This document shows positions 6,443 to 14,451 of a stretch of 29,767 bases of DNA, piece after piece. Within the stretch, counting starts at the first letter, position 1. Each line of letters starts with the position of its first letter. Under the pieces are notes generated by a model that did no database searches, had not been told where the DNA came from, and worked only from the letters and a program-made list of their open reading frames with translations. The translations under genes were made by a program, and so were the position numbers. The stretch covers positions 1 through 29,767 of IMG/VR virus record IMGVR_UViG_3300020477_000091. The stretch is one strand, 5' to 3'. Source of the stretch: a virus.

Positions 6443-6576
6443 TGCCTGGCCTGAAATACACCAGGGCGAAGGACGGGTCGAAGGTCGCCAACAAGAACAA
6501 GGCGAAGGCGGCCCCCAAGAAGAAGAAGGCGGCCCCCAAGAAGAAGGCGGCTTCCAAGAAGAAGAAGGACGCATGA
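6442..6576 (+). CDS. 44-residue Lys/Ala/Pro-rich histone-tail-like peptide
   Basis: The ATG overlaps the preceding stop (TGATG) and its own TGA overlaps the next ATG (ATGA), so it sits exactly in the operon. The C-terminal two thirds are AAPKKKK-type repeats, like the tail of histone H1 or of bacterial H1-like proteins. About 18 of 44 residues are Lys, so it should bind DNA or another polyanion. It may be a virion- or packaging-associated DNA-binding peptide, given its position two genes before the large terminase. The coding DNA is a short tandem repeat (6505-6567), so length may vary between relatives. Confidence 0.65.
   Translation: MPGLKYTRAKDGSKVANKNKAKAAPKKKKAAPKKKAASKKKKDA
6505..6567 (+). 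repeat. in-frame 18/21-base tandem repeat
   Basis: Three units of AAG GCG GC(C/T) (C/T)CC followed by two or three AAG codons encode KAAPKKK, KAAPKK and KAASKKK. Units one and two are identical apart from one AAG codon. Confidence 0.85.
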
Positions 6577-6815
6577 GCATCCCGCGCGACTGCATGGACC
6601 GACCTGCCGGCAAGAGAAACAGGTTCTCGGTTGGCGACCCCGTGAAGACGCGTGCCGATCATGTGTCCGGAGACCCGGTTTCTCCCCTGGCCGACGCCGA
6701 ACAGCGCAGCAGGTTCGCCACGGGGCAGGCTCGCTACCGAAAGGAGTGGAGTCTGACCAAGGAGAGGACCCGCAATGTGCGGATCAAGCCCGGGGAGCTT
6801 CGGAGGCCGCGCTGA
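6573..6815 (+). CDS. 80-residue hypothetical protein upstream of the terminase
   Basis: It starts in an ATGA overlap with the Lys-rich peptide and ends at 6813-6815. The sequence is basic and hydrophilic, with many Arg and Asp and no membrane segment. It holds the position where the small terminase subunit is usually found, but at 80 residues it is short for that family and shows no recognisable helix-turn-helix or oligomerisation helix. The overlap with the terminase is 70 bases if the terminase uses the GTG at 6746, but only 4 bases (CTGA) if it uses a CTG at 6812. Confidence 0.6.
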   Translation: MSIPRDCMDRPAGKRNRFSVGDPVKTRADHVSGDPVSPLADAEQRSRFATGQARYRKEWSLTKERTRNVRIKPGELRRPR

Positions 6816-8866
6816 CGACGACGCCCGACCTCTCGTCCTTCCGGCCTCCGTGGTATGTCGGTCGAAGTGCCGAGGAGTTGTGGAGAAAGTGGGCTCTTTT
6901 CAGAGCGCTCGCCCCGGAAGACCCGGCAAAGGCGCATCCCTGGAGCACGGCAAAGCAACGCGAAGCCCTGCTCGACGTACTGCGCCTGATTCAGCGCAAT
7001 CCCGCCTTCTTGCTCCATGAGTTCATGGATATCCGCACCAAGGAAGGTGGGCGGCGGCGCTTCGACAACTGGACGCCGGCCCAACGCCGCTTCTACGTGG
7101 AAAGCCTGCGGCAGTACGCCTCCGGACAGCCCGTCAGGACGGTCATTCTAAAGGCAAGGCAGATGGGCATCTCGACCCTCTGCGAAGGGATGCTTTTCTG
7201 GCGCACCGCCTTCTTCAGAGACGCCACCAGCATCATCGTTGCCCACGAAGAAGAAGCCGTCAACAACATCTACGGCATGTTCCGGTTGTACTTTGAGTCC
7301 CTGCCGGACCTGATAAAGCCGCTTGTGGACAAGTTCAACCAAAGCGAGATCGTCTTCGACCAGCCGAAGGTGAAGTTGAGGAAGTCCGACCCAGGCATGG
7401 GTAGCCGCCTCATTGTGAAGACCGCCGCACTTGGCGGTTCCTCCAAGGCGAACGCAGGAAAGGGTCGTTCTGCGACCTATCACGCCGCACACTGCTCCGA
7501 GGCGGCGTTTTGGGCGGAGCCTGCGACCTTCTGGGGAGGTCTTTCGCAGGGCATTCCGGACGCCCGCAACACCTGGGTCTTCGTGGAGTCCACCGCGAAC
7601 GGCGTCGGCAACTGGTTTCACGACTTTTGGCGACGGGCTGCGGACGGGTGGGATATGCGCCCCGACGACAAAGGGCGGCCCGTGTGGCAACTGGTCGACC
7701 CTTCCGCCAGCCGCTCCGCCTACCTCCCCGTCTTCCTGTCCTGGCTGGAGCACCCCGGCTATCAGGTGCGTCCGGAGGGGATGCCGATCGACGTGTCCAC
7801 GAACAAGGGCATTGCCCGTTACGTCAAGGACTACGACGAGGACGAACGCAAGCTGTCCGACCGCTTCGGGGCCACGCCCTACCAGATCGAGTGGAGAAGG
7901 CGCACAATAGCCGACAAGTGCGACGGCGACCTACATATGTTCCATCAGGAGTACCCTGTGCTCCCCGAGGAGGCGTTCGTCTCTTCCGGACGCAAGGTCT
8001 TCGATGTCGGGGCTATGAAGGACTATGAGCGCGCCGCCTGGGACAGGTCGAGAAGCACGGTGGCCCAGCGAGTCTCTTTCGATGTCGATGCATCCAGGGT
8101 CGACAGCCAGGACCGGGCGATGTGGACGCTGAAGAACGACCCGGACGGCCCCGTTCAGGTCTGGGCTCTTCCGCAGCCGGGTCGAAAGTACGTCATCGGA
8201 GCAGACTCCTGCTACGGGAAACCTAACGGAGACTACGCCTGCGGGCAGGTTGTGGACTTGACGAGTTGGGAGCAAGTGGCCTGTCTGCATGGCCGTCTTC
8301 CACCCGAAGATTTCGCTGAACTTTTGCATGCGCTTGCGGGGTGGTACAACGACGCACTTGTCGTACCTGAAATCAACGGCCCCGGGATCAGCGTCTTGAA
8401 CAGGCTTCAGGCGCTAGGACAGTGGAATATGTACCGTCGCATCGAGTTCGATGGAGTCAAGCGCAAGCCGAAGCCCTCCTGGGGTTGGACGATGAGCGCC
8501 AAGGCTCGGTCGAGGATGGTGGACGAGTTGAAGTCCGCAGTCAGAAACCGCAGGCTTGTCTTGAACGACCCGGACACCATTCGGGAGATGCGTGAGTGGA
8601 TTGTTGTTTCCAACCCGCGCACCGGAAAGGCAAAGGAGATGCCCTCGGGCGGACCCTACGCCTACGACGACCGTATCACCGCTCTCGGCATTGCGCTGGT
8701 GGGTGGTGTTCTGGACAAGGGCATGGGAGGTGCGCTTGTCAGCAAGACCGTGGCCGATTCCGAAGGAACGGCCGAGACCAGGCGACTCGGGTTCATCGAT
8801 CCCGAAGCGTTGAACATGTCGTCTTCGGAAGAAGCGATGCACCCCGTGTTGGGAACCTGTTTCTAG
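6746..8866 (+). CDS. terL: terminase large subunit
   Basis: The packaging motor: an ATPase that pumps DNA through the portal and a nuclease that cuts the concatemer. Numbered from the GTG at 6746, the Walker A-type motif KARQMGIST is at 136-144. The Walker B-type segment YHAAHCSEAAFW has the catalytic Glu at about 252. The RNase H-like nuclease domain has Asp 487 (VIGADSCYG), Glu 542 (VPEING) and Asp 641/642 (YAYDDRITALG). All key residues are present. 706 residues is long for the family (about 450-600). The GTG at 6746 has AAGGA abutting it with no spacer, so it is a poor start. A CTG at 6812 has GGAG six bases upstream and overlaps the preceding stop by 4 bases, giving 684 residues. The family assignment is firm; the start is not. 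Confidence 0.95.
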   Translation: MESDQGEDPQCADQARGASEAALTTTPDLSSFRPPWYVGRSAEELWRKWALFRALAPEDPAKAHPWSTAKQREALLDVLRLIQRNPAFLLHEFMDIRTKEGGRRRFDNWTPAQRRFYVESLRQYASGQPVRTVILKARQMGISTLCEGMLFWRTAFFRDATSIIVAHEEEAVNNIYGMFRLYFESLPDLIKPLVDKFNQSEIVFDQPKVKLRKSDPGMGSRLIVKTAALGGSSKANAGKGRSATYHAAHCSEAAFWAEPATFWGGLSQGIPDARNTWVFVESTANGVGNWFHDFWRRAADGWDMRPDDKGRPVWQLVDPSASRSAYLPVFLSWLEHPGYQVRPEGMPIDVSTNKGIARYVKDYDEDERKLSDRFGATPYQIEWRRRTIADKCDGDLHMFHQEYPVLPEEAFVSSGRKVFDVGAMKDYERAAWDRSRSTVAQRVSFDVDASRVDSQDRAMWTLKNDPDGPVQVWALPQPGRKYVIGADSCYGKPNGDYACGQVVDLTSWEQVACLHGRLPPEDFAELLHALAGWYNDALVVPEINGPGISVLNRLQALGQWNMYRRIEFDGVKRKPKPSWGWTMSAKARSRMVDELKSAVRNRRLVLNDPDTIREMREWIVVSNPRTGKAKEMPSGGPYAYDDRITALGIALVGGVLDKGMGGALVSKTVADSEGTAETRRLGFIDPEALNMSSSEEAMHPVLGTCF

Positions 8867-8876
8867 GAGGCCCCCC

Positions 8877-9044
8877 GTGAGCAAGAAGTACAATTCCAAG
8901 CGCAATTTCCCCGCCAACGACGTCGGCACGGATCCCGTGCAGCGCAAGCACGGCGGCACCCCCAAGACGAGCCTCGGCGGCGGCGGCACCAAGTCGTCCT
9001 CGGCCAAGGACGCCAAGTCGGCGGCGAGCGGCAAGATCGGTTAG
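8877..9044 (+). CDS. 55-residue basic Gly/Ser/Lys-rich protein
   Basis: GTG start with AGGAGG at 8865-8870, six bases upstream: one of the strongest ribosome binding sites in the window, so high expression is likely. The sequence is low in complexity (SKKYNSKRNF start, a GGTPK segment, then a run of Gly and Ser/Lys/Ala residues) and probably disordered and positively charged. It lies between terminase and portal and shares one base with the next gene (TAGTG). It could be a small virion or assembly protein. No family recognised. Confidence 0.65.
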   Translation: MSKKYNSKRNFPANDVGTDPVQRKHGGTPKTSLGGGGTKSSSAKDAKSAASGKIG

Positions 9045-9445
9045 TGGACGCCGGCGCTCCCGTCGCTGCTTGGCTGTCTCTTTCGGCAGCCGTGCTGTTT
9101 CAAGGTTTCATCCTCGCCTGGCTTGTGGTGCGGGCGCAGGGTGAGGCCGGCCGGGAGCGTCGGCAGACTCATGAGTTCATGCTCGGAGCCCTGGACAGGG
9201 TGAGGGGTGAGGCGGTGCGCGATGTGCTCTCTGCCGAAACCCACCGGGAAATGGCTCGTCTTGAGTTGTTGTCCAACGAGGCCGCCGCCATGTCCATGGA
9301 GGAAAAGGTCGCAGAGCAGATTAGGTTGGGGTTTGTCGGCGACGACGCCCTGGCGCGTGTTCTGATGTCCGACTCCGGCATGGACCCCGACGATCCCGAT
9401 CAGGTCGATCAGTGGAACGCCATTCACCTGGGATCCCCTAACTGA
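9044..9445 (+). CDS. 133-residue protein with an N-terminal membrane segment
   Basis: GTG start sharing one base with the preceding TAG; the TGA overlaps the portal ATG (TGATG). Residues about 7-28 (VAAWLSLSAAVLFQGFILAW) form one membrane-spanning helix. An amphipathic helical region with many Arg and Glu follows, including MSMEEKVAEQIRLGF, and the C-terminus is acidic (DPDDPDQVDQ). Its place between terminase and portal suggests a head or packaging accessory, but a membrane anchor there is unusual. No family recognised. Confidence 0.7.
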   Translation: MDAGAPVAAWLSLSAAVLFQGFILAWLVVRAQGEAGRERRQTHEFMLGALDRVRGEAVRDVLSAETHREMARLELLSNEAAAMSMEEKVAEQIRLGFVGDDALARVLMSDSGMDPDDPDQVDQWNAIHLGSPN

Positions 9446-11565
9446 TGCCGAAAAACGTCTACAAGATGCCCTTCAAGGGCGCTGCCTTGGACGACACGGC
9501 TAGGGATGTGCTCGGCGTGGTCAACGAGACCAAGTCGATCCTTCAGAGTTTCCAGTGGGCCTGGTGGGAGGCTGTCGCCTTCTTCCGGGGTGACCAGTGG
9601 ACCGCTTGGGATCACACGGCGGGGCGGCTCCGGCAGCGTCCTGTCGTTCCTTGGCGTATCCGGGTGGTGGACAATCAGGTGCTTCCGCAGATCATGCGGC
9701 AGCAGGCGATGCTGATCGAGCGGCGTCCCGTTTTCTCGGCGATGCCCAGGACGGACAACGAGGACGACGTCCTTGCCGCTTTGGGTTTCGATGCACTGAT
9801 GATGTGGCATTGGGATCGTCTGAACTGCACGGACAAGCTGTCAGAGGCTTTGCTGTGGGCCTTGATCTGCGGAACGGGGTTCTGGCGGGTCGATTGGGAC
9901 GCCACGGCGGGGGACGGGGTGCTGATCCCCAAGGGCGTGGGCTCCGATATGGCCGGTGCCCCGGATGCCCCGACCCTGGAGGAAGGTCTGGAGCAGGAGG
10001 CGGAGGACGAGGACGAGTTCTTCGTCCCCGGACTTCCCGAGGAACCGGAAGAAGTCGAGGTGAGGACCGGCGACGTCCAGATCCGGGTCGTCTCGCCCTT
10101 CCAGATGTTCGTGGACCCTTCGGCCTCTCGGCTGGACGACGCCCGGTGGGTGGCGCAGGAGTCCTTCGTGCATGTGGACCTGCTGCGCGATCGCATGGGT
10201 TCTGCGGCGAAGGACATAGCGCCGGACGTGACGGCCTCGGAGTATTACAACTACGAGCAGTCGCTTCGTTTCGACCGCGGCACCAGCAGTATGCTGTCCG
10301 AGGACACCCGGGATCAGGTCAGGGTGATCGAGTATTGGGAGCGCCCCAGCAAGAAGCACCCAAGCGGCCGGGTCGTGACCATCGCCAATGAGCGGACGCT
10401 GGACGAGCGGGACAACCCCTATGGTGGGAGCTTCCCCTATGTCGCTTTCCGGGGGATCAAGGTTCCCGGTCGTTTCTGGGGCGATGGCTACGTAAAGCAT
10501 CTGCGCCCCTTGCAGACGATGCACAACCGTGCGGTCAGCCGTTACCACGAGATCATGAACCTCATGGGCAATCCCAAGTGGGTCGTGGACAAGGGCAGCG
10601 GGATCAAGGAGACCTCGATCAACGACCGTCCCGGGGAGGTCATTACCAAGACTCCAGGGATGGAGGTCGTGGCGGTTTCGCCTCCGCCGGCTCCCACGAT
10701 TCACCCCAACGTGATGTCGCTTGCGCTGAACGGGATGCAGACGATCAGCGGCATCAACGACCCGCTGGTTGGCCAAAACCCTCCGAATGTCCGAAGCGCC
10801 TCCGCCCTGTATGGGCTTCAGGAGGCTGCGATGCGTTCTTTCGTGCCTTTGGCGCTGAACACGGAGTCTTCCTTGCGGGATTCCGGTCGCCTGGTTCTGA
10901 ATCTGATCAAGCGGTTCTATACCGAGGATCGTGCATTCCGGGTGTTGGGAGACGCCGGGCGTGCGGAGGTCCACTATCTGAAGGCTGCGGACGTGGAACG
11001 CGTGGCGGATGTCACGGTCGTCCATGGCTCGATGTTCCCGAAATCAAAGGCGGCGCAGCAGGACCGCGCACTGCAACTGCTGCAAGTCGCCCCCATGTTG
11101 TTCATGAAGGAGGACGGCTCCTTCGACACCGATCGGCTCATGTCCATGTTGGAGATGCCGGCCGTGGATCAACGTCTGTCTTCGGCCCGTCAGGACCGGG
11201 CGCAGGCGTTCGCAGAGCATGTGGATGTGGAGGAAGGGCGGCCGTTGGTGGCGCAGCCCTGGGAGGACCACCAACTCCACATGCGTCTGCACATCGCCCG
11301 GTTGCAAAACCGGACATGGACTGAAGAGCACCCCGAAGCCGCCCAGGCTCTCGCCGCCCACCTTGCGGATCATGAGAACCTGTTGCAGCAGAAGGCGGCG
11401 CAGGCCGCCGGCGGGATGCCCCAGGTTCCAACGGAAGGGATGGGTCCCCCATCCGGGCCTATGGGGGGAGGCGGTCCAACCCGACCTCCCGCGGGCGGAC
11501 AGCCGTCTCCCGGTGGCCCAGGTGGTGAATCCTTTGCTCCCTCTCCGTTCGGAGGTGGAGGCTGA
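9445..11565 (+). CDS. portal protein, P22-like
   Basis: Forms the dodecameric ring at the capsid vertex through which DNA enters and leaves. The 706-residue length is close to P22 gp1 (about 725). Features match that class: an N-terminal helical region with WWEAVAFFRGDQW; DNQVLPQIMRQQAMLIERRPVF; CGTGFWRVDWD; a FQMFVDPSA segment; EYWERP; FPYVAFRG; and a long helical stem-like part with NRAVSRYHEIMNLMGNPKWVV. An acidic insertion lies at about 178-208. The last ~50 residues are Gly/Pro/Gln-rich and probably disordered. It lies directly after terminase and before the scaffold-like and capsid genes, the canonical order. Start is the ATG coupled to the upstream stop. Confidence 0.92.
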   Translation: MPKNVYKMPFKGAALDDTARDVLGVVNETKSILQSFQWAWWEAVAFFRGDQWTAWDHTAGRLRQRPVVPWRIRVVDNQVLPQIMRQQAMLIERRPVFSAMPRTDNEDDVLAALGFDALMMWHWDRLNCTDKLSEALLWALICGTGFWRVDWDATAGDGVLIPKGVGSDMAGAPDAPTLEEGLEQEAEDEDEFFVPGLPEEPEEVEVRTGDVQIRVVSPFQMFVDPSASRLDDARWVAQESFVHVDLLRDRMGSAAKDIAPDVTASEYYNYEQSLRFDRGTSSMLSEDTRDQVRVIEYWERPSKKHPSGRVVTIANERTLDERDNPYGGSFPYVAFRGIKVPGRFWGDGYVKHLRPLQTMHNRAVSRYHEIMNLMGNPKWVVDKGSGIKETSINDRPGEVITKTPGMEVVAVSPPPAPTIHPNVMSLALNGMQTISGINDPLVGQNPPNVRSASALYGLQEAAMRSFVPLALNTESSLRDSGRLVLNLIKRFYTEDRAFRVLGDAGRAEVHYLKAADVERVADVTVVHGSMFPKSKAAQQDRALQLLQVAPMLFMKEDGSFDTDRLMSMLEMPAVDQRLSSARQDRAQAFAEHVDVEEGRPLVAQPWEDHQLHMRLHIARLQNRTWTEEHPEAAQALAAHLADHENLLQQKAAQAAGGMPQVPTEGMGPPSGPMGGGGPTRPPAGGQPSPGGPGGESFAPSPFGGGG

Positions 11566-11733
11566 ATGAGCTTTCACCCGACATCGGCTCGTCGCCACAT
11601 CGCGGCCCGGCGTGAAGGGCGTGACGACGGGGTGGGAGCCCGGCTTGTCCGGGTGGATTTCGACTCGGAGACATCGCTGCCCGGCGTAAAGGGCGTCTTC
11701 GGCGAGAAGGGAGGATTCGATGATCGACGTTGA
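11566..11733 (+). CDS. 55-residue hypothetical protein between portal and scaffold
   Basis: ATG immediately after the portal stop; it ends 14 bases inside the next gene. The first third is basic (ARRHIAARREGRDD), then VRVDFDSE and a Gly-rich end. The tail of this gene carries the GGAGG that serves the next gene. It is too short to assign; good codon use and tight spacing are the only support. Confidence 0.5.
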   Translation: MSFHPTSARRHIAARREGRDDGVGARLVRVDFDSETSLPGVKGVFGEKGGFDDRR

Positions 11734-12406
11734 AGAGACGACCGAGGTGCAAGAGCAGACGACCGACGAGGTTGTCGAGGAACAGCCTACGGAGCAGCCT
11801 GCGGAGCAGGAAGAACGGCAGTCCAGGGCGCAAGAGCGCATCCAAGAGTTGCTGGCCAGGACGCGGGAAGCGGAAGAACGGGCTCGACGGTCCGACGAGA
11901 TCGCTTCCGGCCTGATTCAGCGCCTGGACGCTGCCCAGACCCCGACCGCCCCTGTCGAGGACGAGTGGGAGGACCCGGCAGAGAAGGCACTGCGTCGCAC
12001 CGCAGAGGTGGAGCGCAAGCTGTCGGAACAACAGGACTTGATGGCGCGCAGGGATGCCCTGCACTCCATCGATCGGGCCGTGTCGGCGCGGCAGTGGGAG
12101 GACGCCGATGATACGAAGGAAAGGCTCGCGGAGAGGGCGTTGTTGGCCCTCAACATGAACCGTCAGTTCGATGCCGAGGCCGAAGCACAGCGGTTGTTTG
12201 ACCGCGAGGTCAAGCGTATCGACGGGCGGAAGAAGGCGTGGGCCAGAACGAAGCAGGAGCAGGCGGACGCCACGAAATCGGCCATGTCCGCTCCGTCGCC
12301 ACCCACATCTCCCGCTGTTCAGGAGCGTCCTGCGATGGGCACTCCGGAGCGGCGGCAGTGGGAGGACGACATCGAACGGCAAATTCTCGCAGAACATCGA
12401 ACATGA
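11720..12406 (+). CDS. scaffolding protein candidate
   Basis: 228 residues with a strongly acidic first 35 residues (Glu, Thr, Val, Gln), then long helical coiled-coil stretches (QSRAQERIQELLARTREAEE and KALRRTAEVERKLSEQQDLM), and a more basic helical C-terminus. Size, charge layout and position between portal and major capsid genes are those of phage scaffolds, which direct procapsid assembly and then leave or are degraded. GGAGG stands at about 11710-11714 before the ATG. There is no recognisable protease domain, so it would act as a free scaffold rather than a fused protease. Confidence 0.8.
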   Translation: MIDVEETTEVQEQTTDEVVEEQPTEQPAEQEERQSRAQERIQELLARTREAEERARRSDEIASGLIQRLDAAQTPTAPVEDEWEDPAEKALRRTAEVERKLSEQQDLMARRDALHSIDRAVSARQWEDADDTKERLAERALLALNMNRQFDAEAEAQRLFDREVKRIDGRKKAWARTKQEQADATKSAMSAPSPPTSPAVQERPAMGTPERRQWEDDIERQILAEHRT

Positions 12407-12417
12407 GGTAAACGGTC

Positions 12418-13776
12418 ATGGCTCTTCAGACCCACTCTGCCGCTGCCGCGTTGCTCAAGCGCAAGTACGGCCCCGGCATTCAAGATCAACTCCAAAACGA
12501 AACCATCGCCCTCGGCATGCTCCAGCGGATCGGCAAGGAGAAGTGGGGAGGCAGCGCCTTCTTCCACTCCCTCCGCACCGGTCGCAACCGCTCGATGCGT
12601 CCTGGCGGGGAAAGCACGGCTTTGCCCACGGCGCAACGGCAGGCGTACACCAACGCCCAGATCGGCTGTCGCATCTACCACGGCGTCGGCGGATTCACGG
12701 AGTTCGGCGCTGCGGCGACGCAGGGTTCGGACGCCGCCTTCGGCGAGATGGTCAAGACCGAGGTCAACGGCCTGATCGCCGACGCCCGGAAGGACTTGAA
12801 CATCGACGTGTACGGCACGCCCCTTGGCGTTCTGGCGCGCATCAACGGCGCGCACGGCGAAGTTGCTACGGTCAACCTGCACCAGGCGCAGGCGCTCGAC
12901 CCGTTCAACACCTACGGCAACCGCTACCTCAGCCCCAACATGCTGATCGACATCGTGGATCAGCAGAACGGCACGGTTCACAGTTCCGGCCTCACGGTGG
13001 CGTCGGTGGCTTCCGCCAACCGCACCCAGGTGACGTTCACGGGCAACATCGCCGACCCCATCGATGACGGGGACCTGCTGGTCCGCAGCGGTACGCAGAC
13101 CACTGCCGCCGCCGCCGCCCGTGCCTTCGATGGGTTGGAGATGCTCATTGACGACACGACCACGATGCCCACAGACCTCACGGCGATGGGCTTCGATCTC
13201 GATACGCTGGAGGGGATCTCTCGGAGCACGTTGGACGGGGACGGCAACCCCAACAACAACGAGTACTGGCGCGGGAACGTCATGGACCTCGCCGGTGCGG
13301 CGCTGTCGGAGACGCACTTGCAGAACATCGTGTACCTCTCCGAGGAGCGCGGTGGGTTGTACCCGGACGTGTTCCTGACCCACCGGTCGGTGCAGTACGC
13401 CATCCAGCAGTTGATGGTCGGCGACCGGCGCTTCGTGCCCCAGGAGTTCCCTGGTGGTTTCAAGGCGGTCTCGCTGGTCTACAACGCCGGCGACATGGAC
13501 ATCCCCGTGGTCGTTGACCGGGAGTGCCCGTACGACCGGCTGTACGCCCTGAACCTCGATTGCCTGCACATGTACGTCCTGCGTGATGTGGAGTTGATCG
13601 AGAACGACGGATCCGTGCTGCGCCAGGCTTCCAGCAACGGCGACGAGTGGGAGTTCGCCATCCGCCTGTTCGGCAACCTCGGCACCACGCAACCCAACGC
13701 CCTCGGCAAGCTCGTCCGGATCGGCGGGGCTGACGAGGCGTTCGGCATCGGTGCCGCCCGCGTGTACGACTTCTAG
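12418..13776 (+). CDS. major capsid protein, HK97 fold
   Basis: 452 residues, forming the icosahedral shell. Recognised from position after the scaffold, size, codon use (strongly C-ending) and sequence features: LQRIGKEKWGGSAFFHSLRTGRNRS at the N-terminal arm, an ATQGSDAAFGEMVKTEVNGL spine-like helix, DLNIDVYGTPLGVLARING, and a C-terminal half with DIPVVVDRECPYDRLYALNL typical of the axial domain. Residues about 180-225 (TVASVASANRTQVTFTGN) look like a strand-rich inserted segment. GAGGT lies 8 bases before the ATG. A long hairpin follows the gene, as often seen after capsid genes. Confidence 0.88.
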   Translation: MALQTHSAAAALLKRKYGPGIQDQLQNETIALGMLQRIGKEKWGGSAFFHSLRTGRNRSMRPGGESTALPTAQRQAYTNAQIGCRIYHGVGGFTEFGAAATQGSDAAFGEMVKTEVNGLIADARKDLNIDVYGTPLGVLARINGAHGEVATVNLHQAQALDPFNTYGNRYLSPNMLIDIVDQQNGTVHSSGLTVASVASANRTQVTFTGNIADPIDDGDLLVRSGTQTTAAAAARAFDGLEMLIDDTTTMPTDLTAMGFDLDTLEGISRSTLDGDGNPNNNEYWRGNVMDLAGAALSETHLQNIVYLSEERGGLYPDVFLTHRSVQYAIQQLMVGDRRFVPQEFPGGFKAVSLVYNAGDMDIPVVVDRECPYDRLYALNLDCLHMYVLRDVELIENDGSVLRQASSNGDEWEFAIRLFGNLGTTQPNALGKLVRIGGADEAFGIGAARVYDF

Positions 13777-13804
13777 GGACAGGGTCGCACACAGCGGTAC
13801 ATAT

Positions 13805-13845
13805 CCCCCCCGGGTCGCCGACTCTGGCAAAGCGGCCCGGGGGGG
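13805..13845 (+). terminator. long GC hairpin after the capsid gene
   Basis: Bases 13805-13818 pair with 13832-13845 over 14 positions (13 Watson-Crick, one G-T wobble) around a 13-base loop. Seven C pair with seven G at the base. There is no T-run after it, so it may act as a partial terminator or an RNA-stability element that keeps the capsid message abundant rather than a full stop. The next gene begins 15 bases later. Confidence 0.65.
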
Positions 13846-13860
13846 CTCTCAAGGACTTGC

Positions 13861-14451
13861 ATGCCTGCCATTTTCCCAGACCCACTCGCCGCACAGGCCG
13901 CCCAATCGGGGTGGACTGCTCAAGCACAGCGTCGTGGGAAGTCTTTGCCTATCAATGCGGGTGCGACGACGGACAAGATTCCTGACTCGACGGTGTTGCG
14001 GGCTTTGAGGGAAATCGACCCGCGTCTTGCGCTGGAATGGCGTCCGATGGGTCGTTGGTGGACGACCTTTGGCCAGAAGGAGCGTCCCCCCGGGGCGTCC
14101 TACGGGGCCTGGAGACTGACCCTGAAGGGGAAGTCGGGTCAGCGCATGGGTTTGAAGTTGTGTCCTCCCTGGTGGGCCACCAGCGCCAGCCAGGGCGAAC
14201 TTGCAGCCTACCTGAGCCGGCACTGGCTCCCCAGGCTCAAGAACATCCGAGACTACTACCAGACGACGGAAGGCTTCTCGGACGAGTTGGACGACAAGGT
14301 GCGCCGGGATCGCCGCGCTGCCGCAATCGACAGGGTCGACCACGGCGAGATCCGGCATGAGAGCCGCTTTGCCCATGCAGAGTCGACAGGAGCGGGCTTT
14401 AGCGGTCGTGAGTTCTTCAGCGCCGGCGGTTCCGGCCCGGCGAAGTTGTAA
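13861..14451 (+). CDS. 196-residue hypothetical virion-module protein
   Basis: It starts at the ATG after the capsid hairpin and ends in a TAATG overlap with the connector-like gene. Early codons use many T-ending forms. The middle (ALEWRPMGRWW and LKLCPPWWATSAS) is Trp-rich; a helical region follows (LAAYLSRHWLPRLKNIRDYY), and the C-terminal 60 residues are charged and probably flexible. It lies where phages of this type encode head-completion or capsid-associated proteins. No family recognised. Confidence 0.7.
   Translation: MPAIFPDPLAAQAAQSGWTAQAQRRGKSLPINAGATTDKIPDSTVLRALREIDPRLALEWRPMGRWWTTFGQKERPPGASYGAWRLTLKGKSGQRMGLKLCPPWWATSASQGELAAYLSRHWLPRLKNIRDYYQTTEGFSDELDDKVRRDRRAAAIDRVDHGEIRHESRFAHAESTGAGFSGREFFSAGGSGPAKL

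Noticed and set aside
9841-11025. 394-codon minus-strand frame opposite the portal
   Set aside because: Antisense shadow of the portal gene; composition not protein-like.
11459-12397. 312-codon minus-strand frame opposite the scaffold candidate
   Set aside because: Leu/Arg/Pro-rich shadow; scaffold candidate has correct position, ribosome binding site and charge layout.
12319-13830. 503-codon minus-strand frame opposite the capsid gene
   Set aside because: Val/Arg/His/Leu-rich shadow typical of the strand opposite a C-ending GC-rich gene; the plus-strand capsid gene explains the region.
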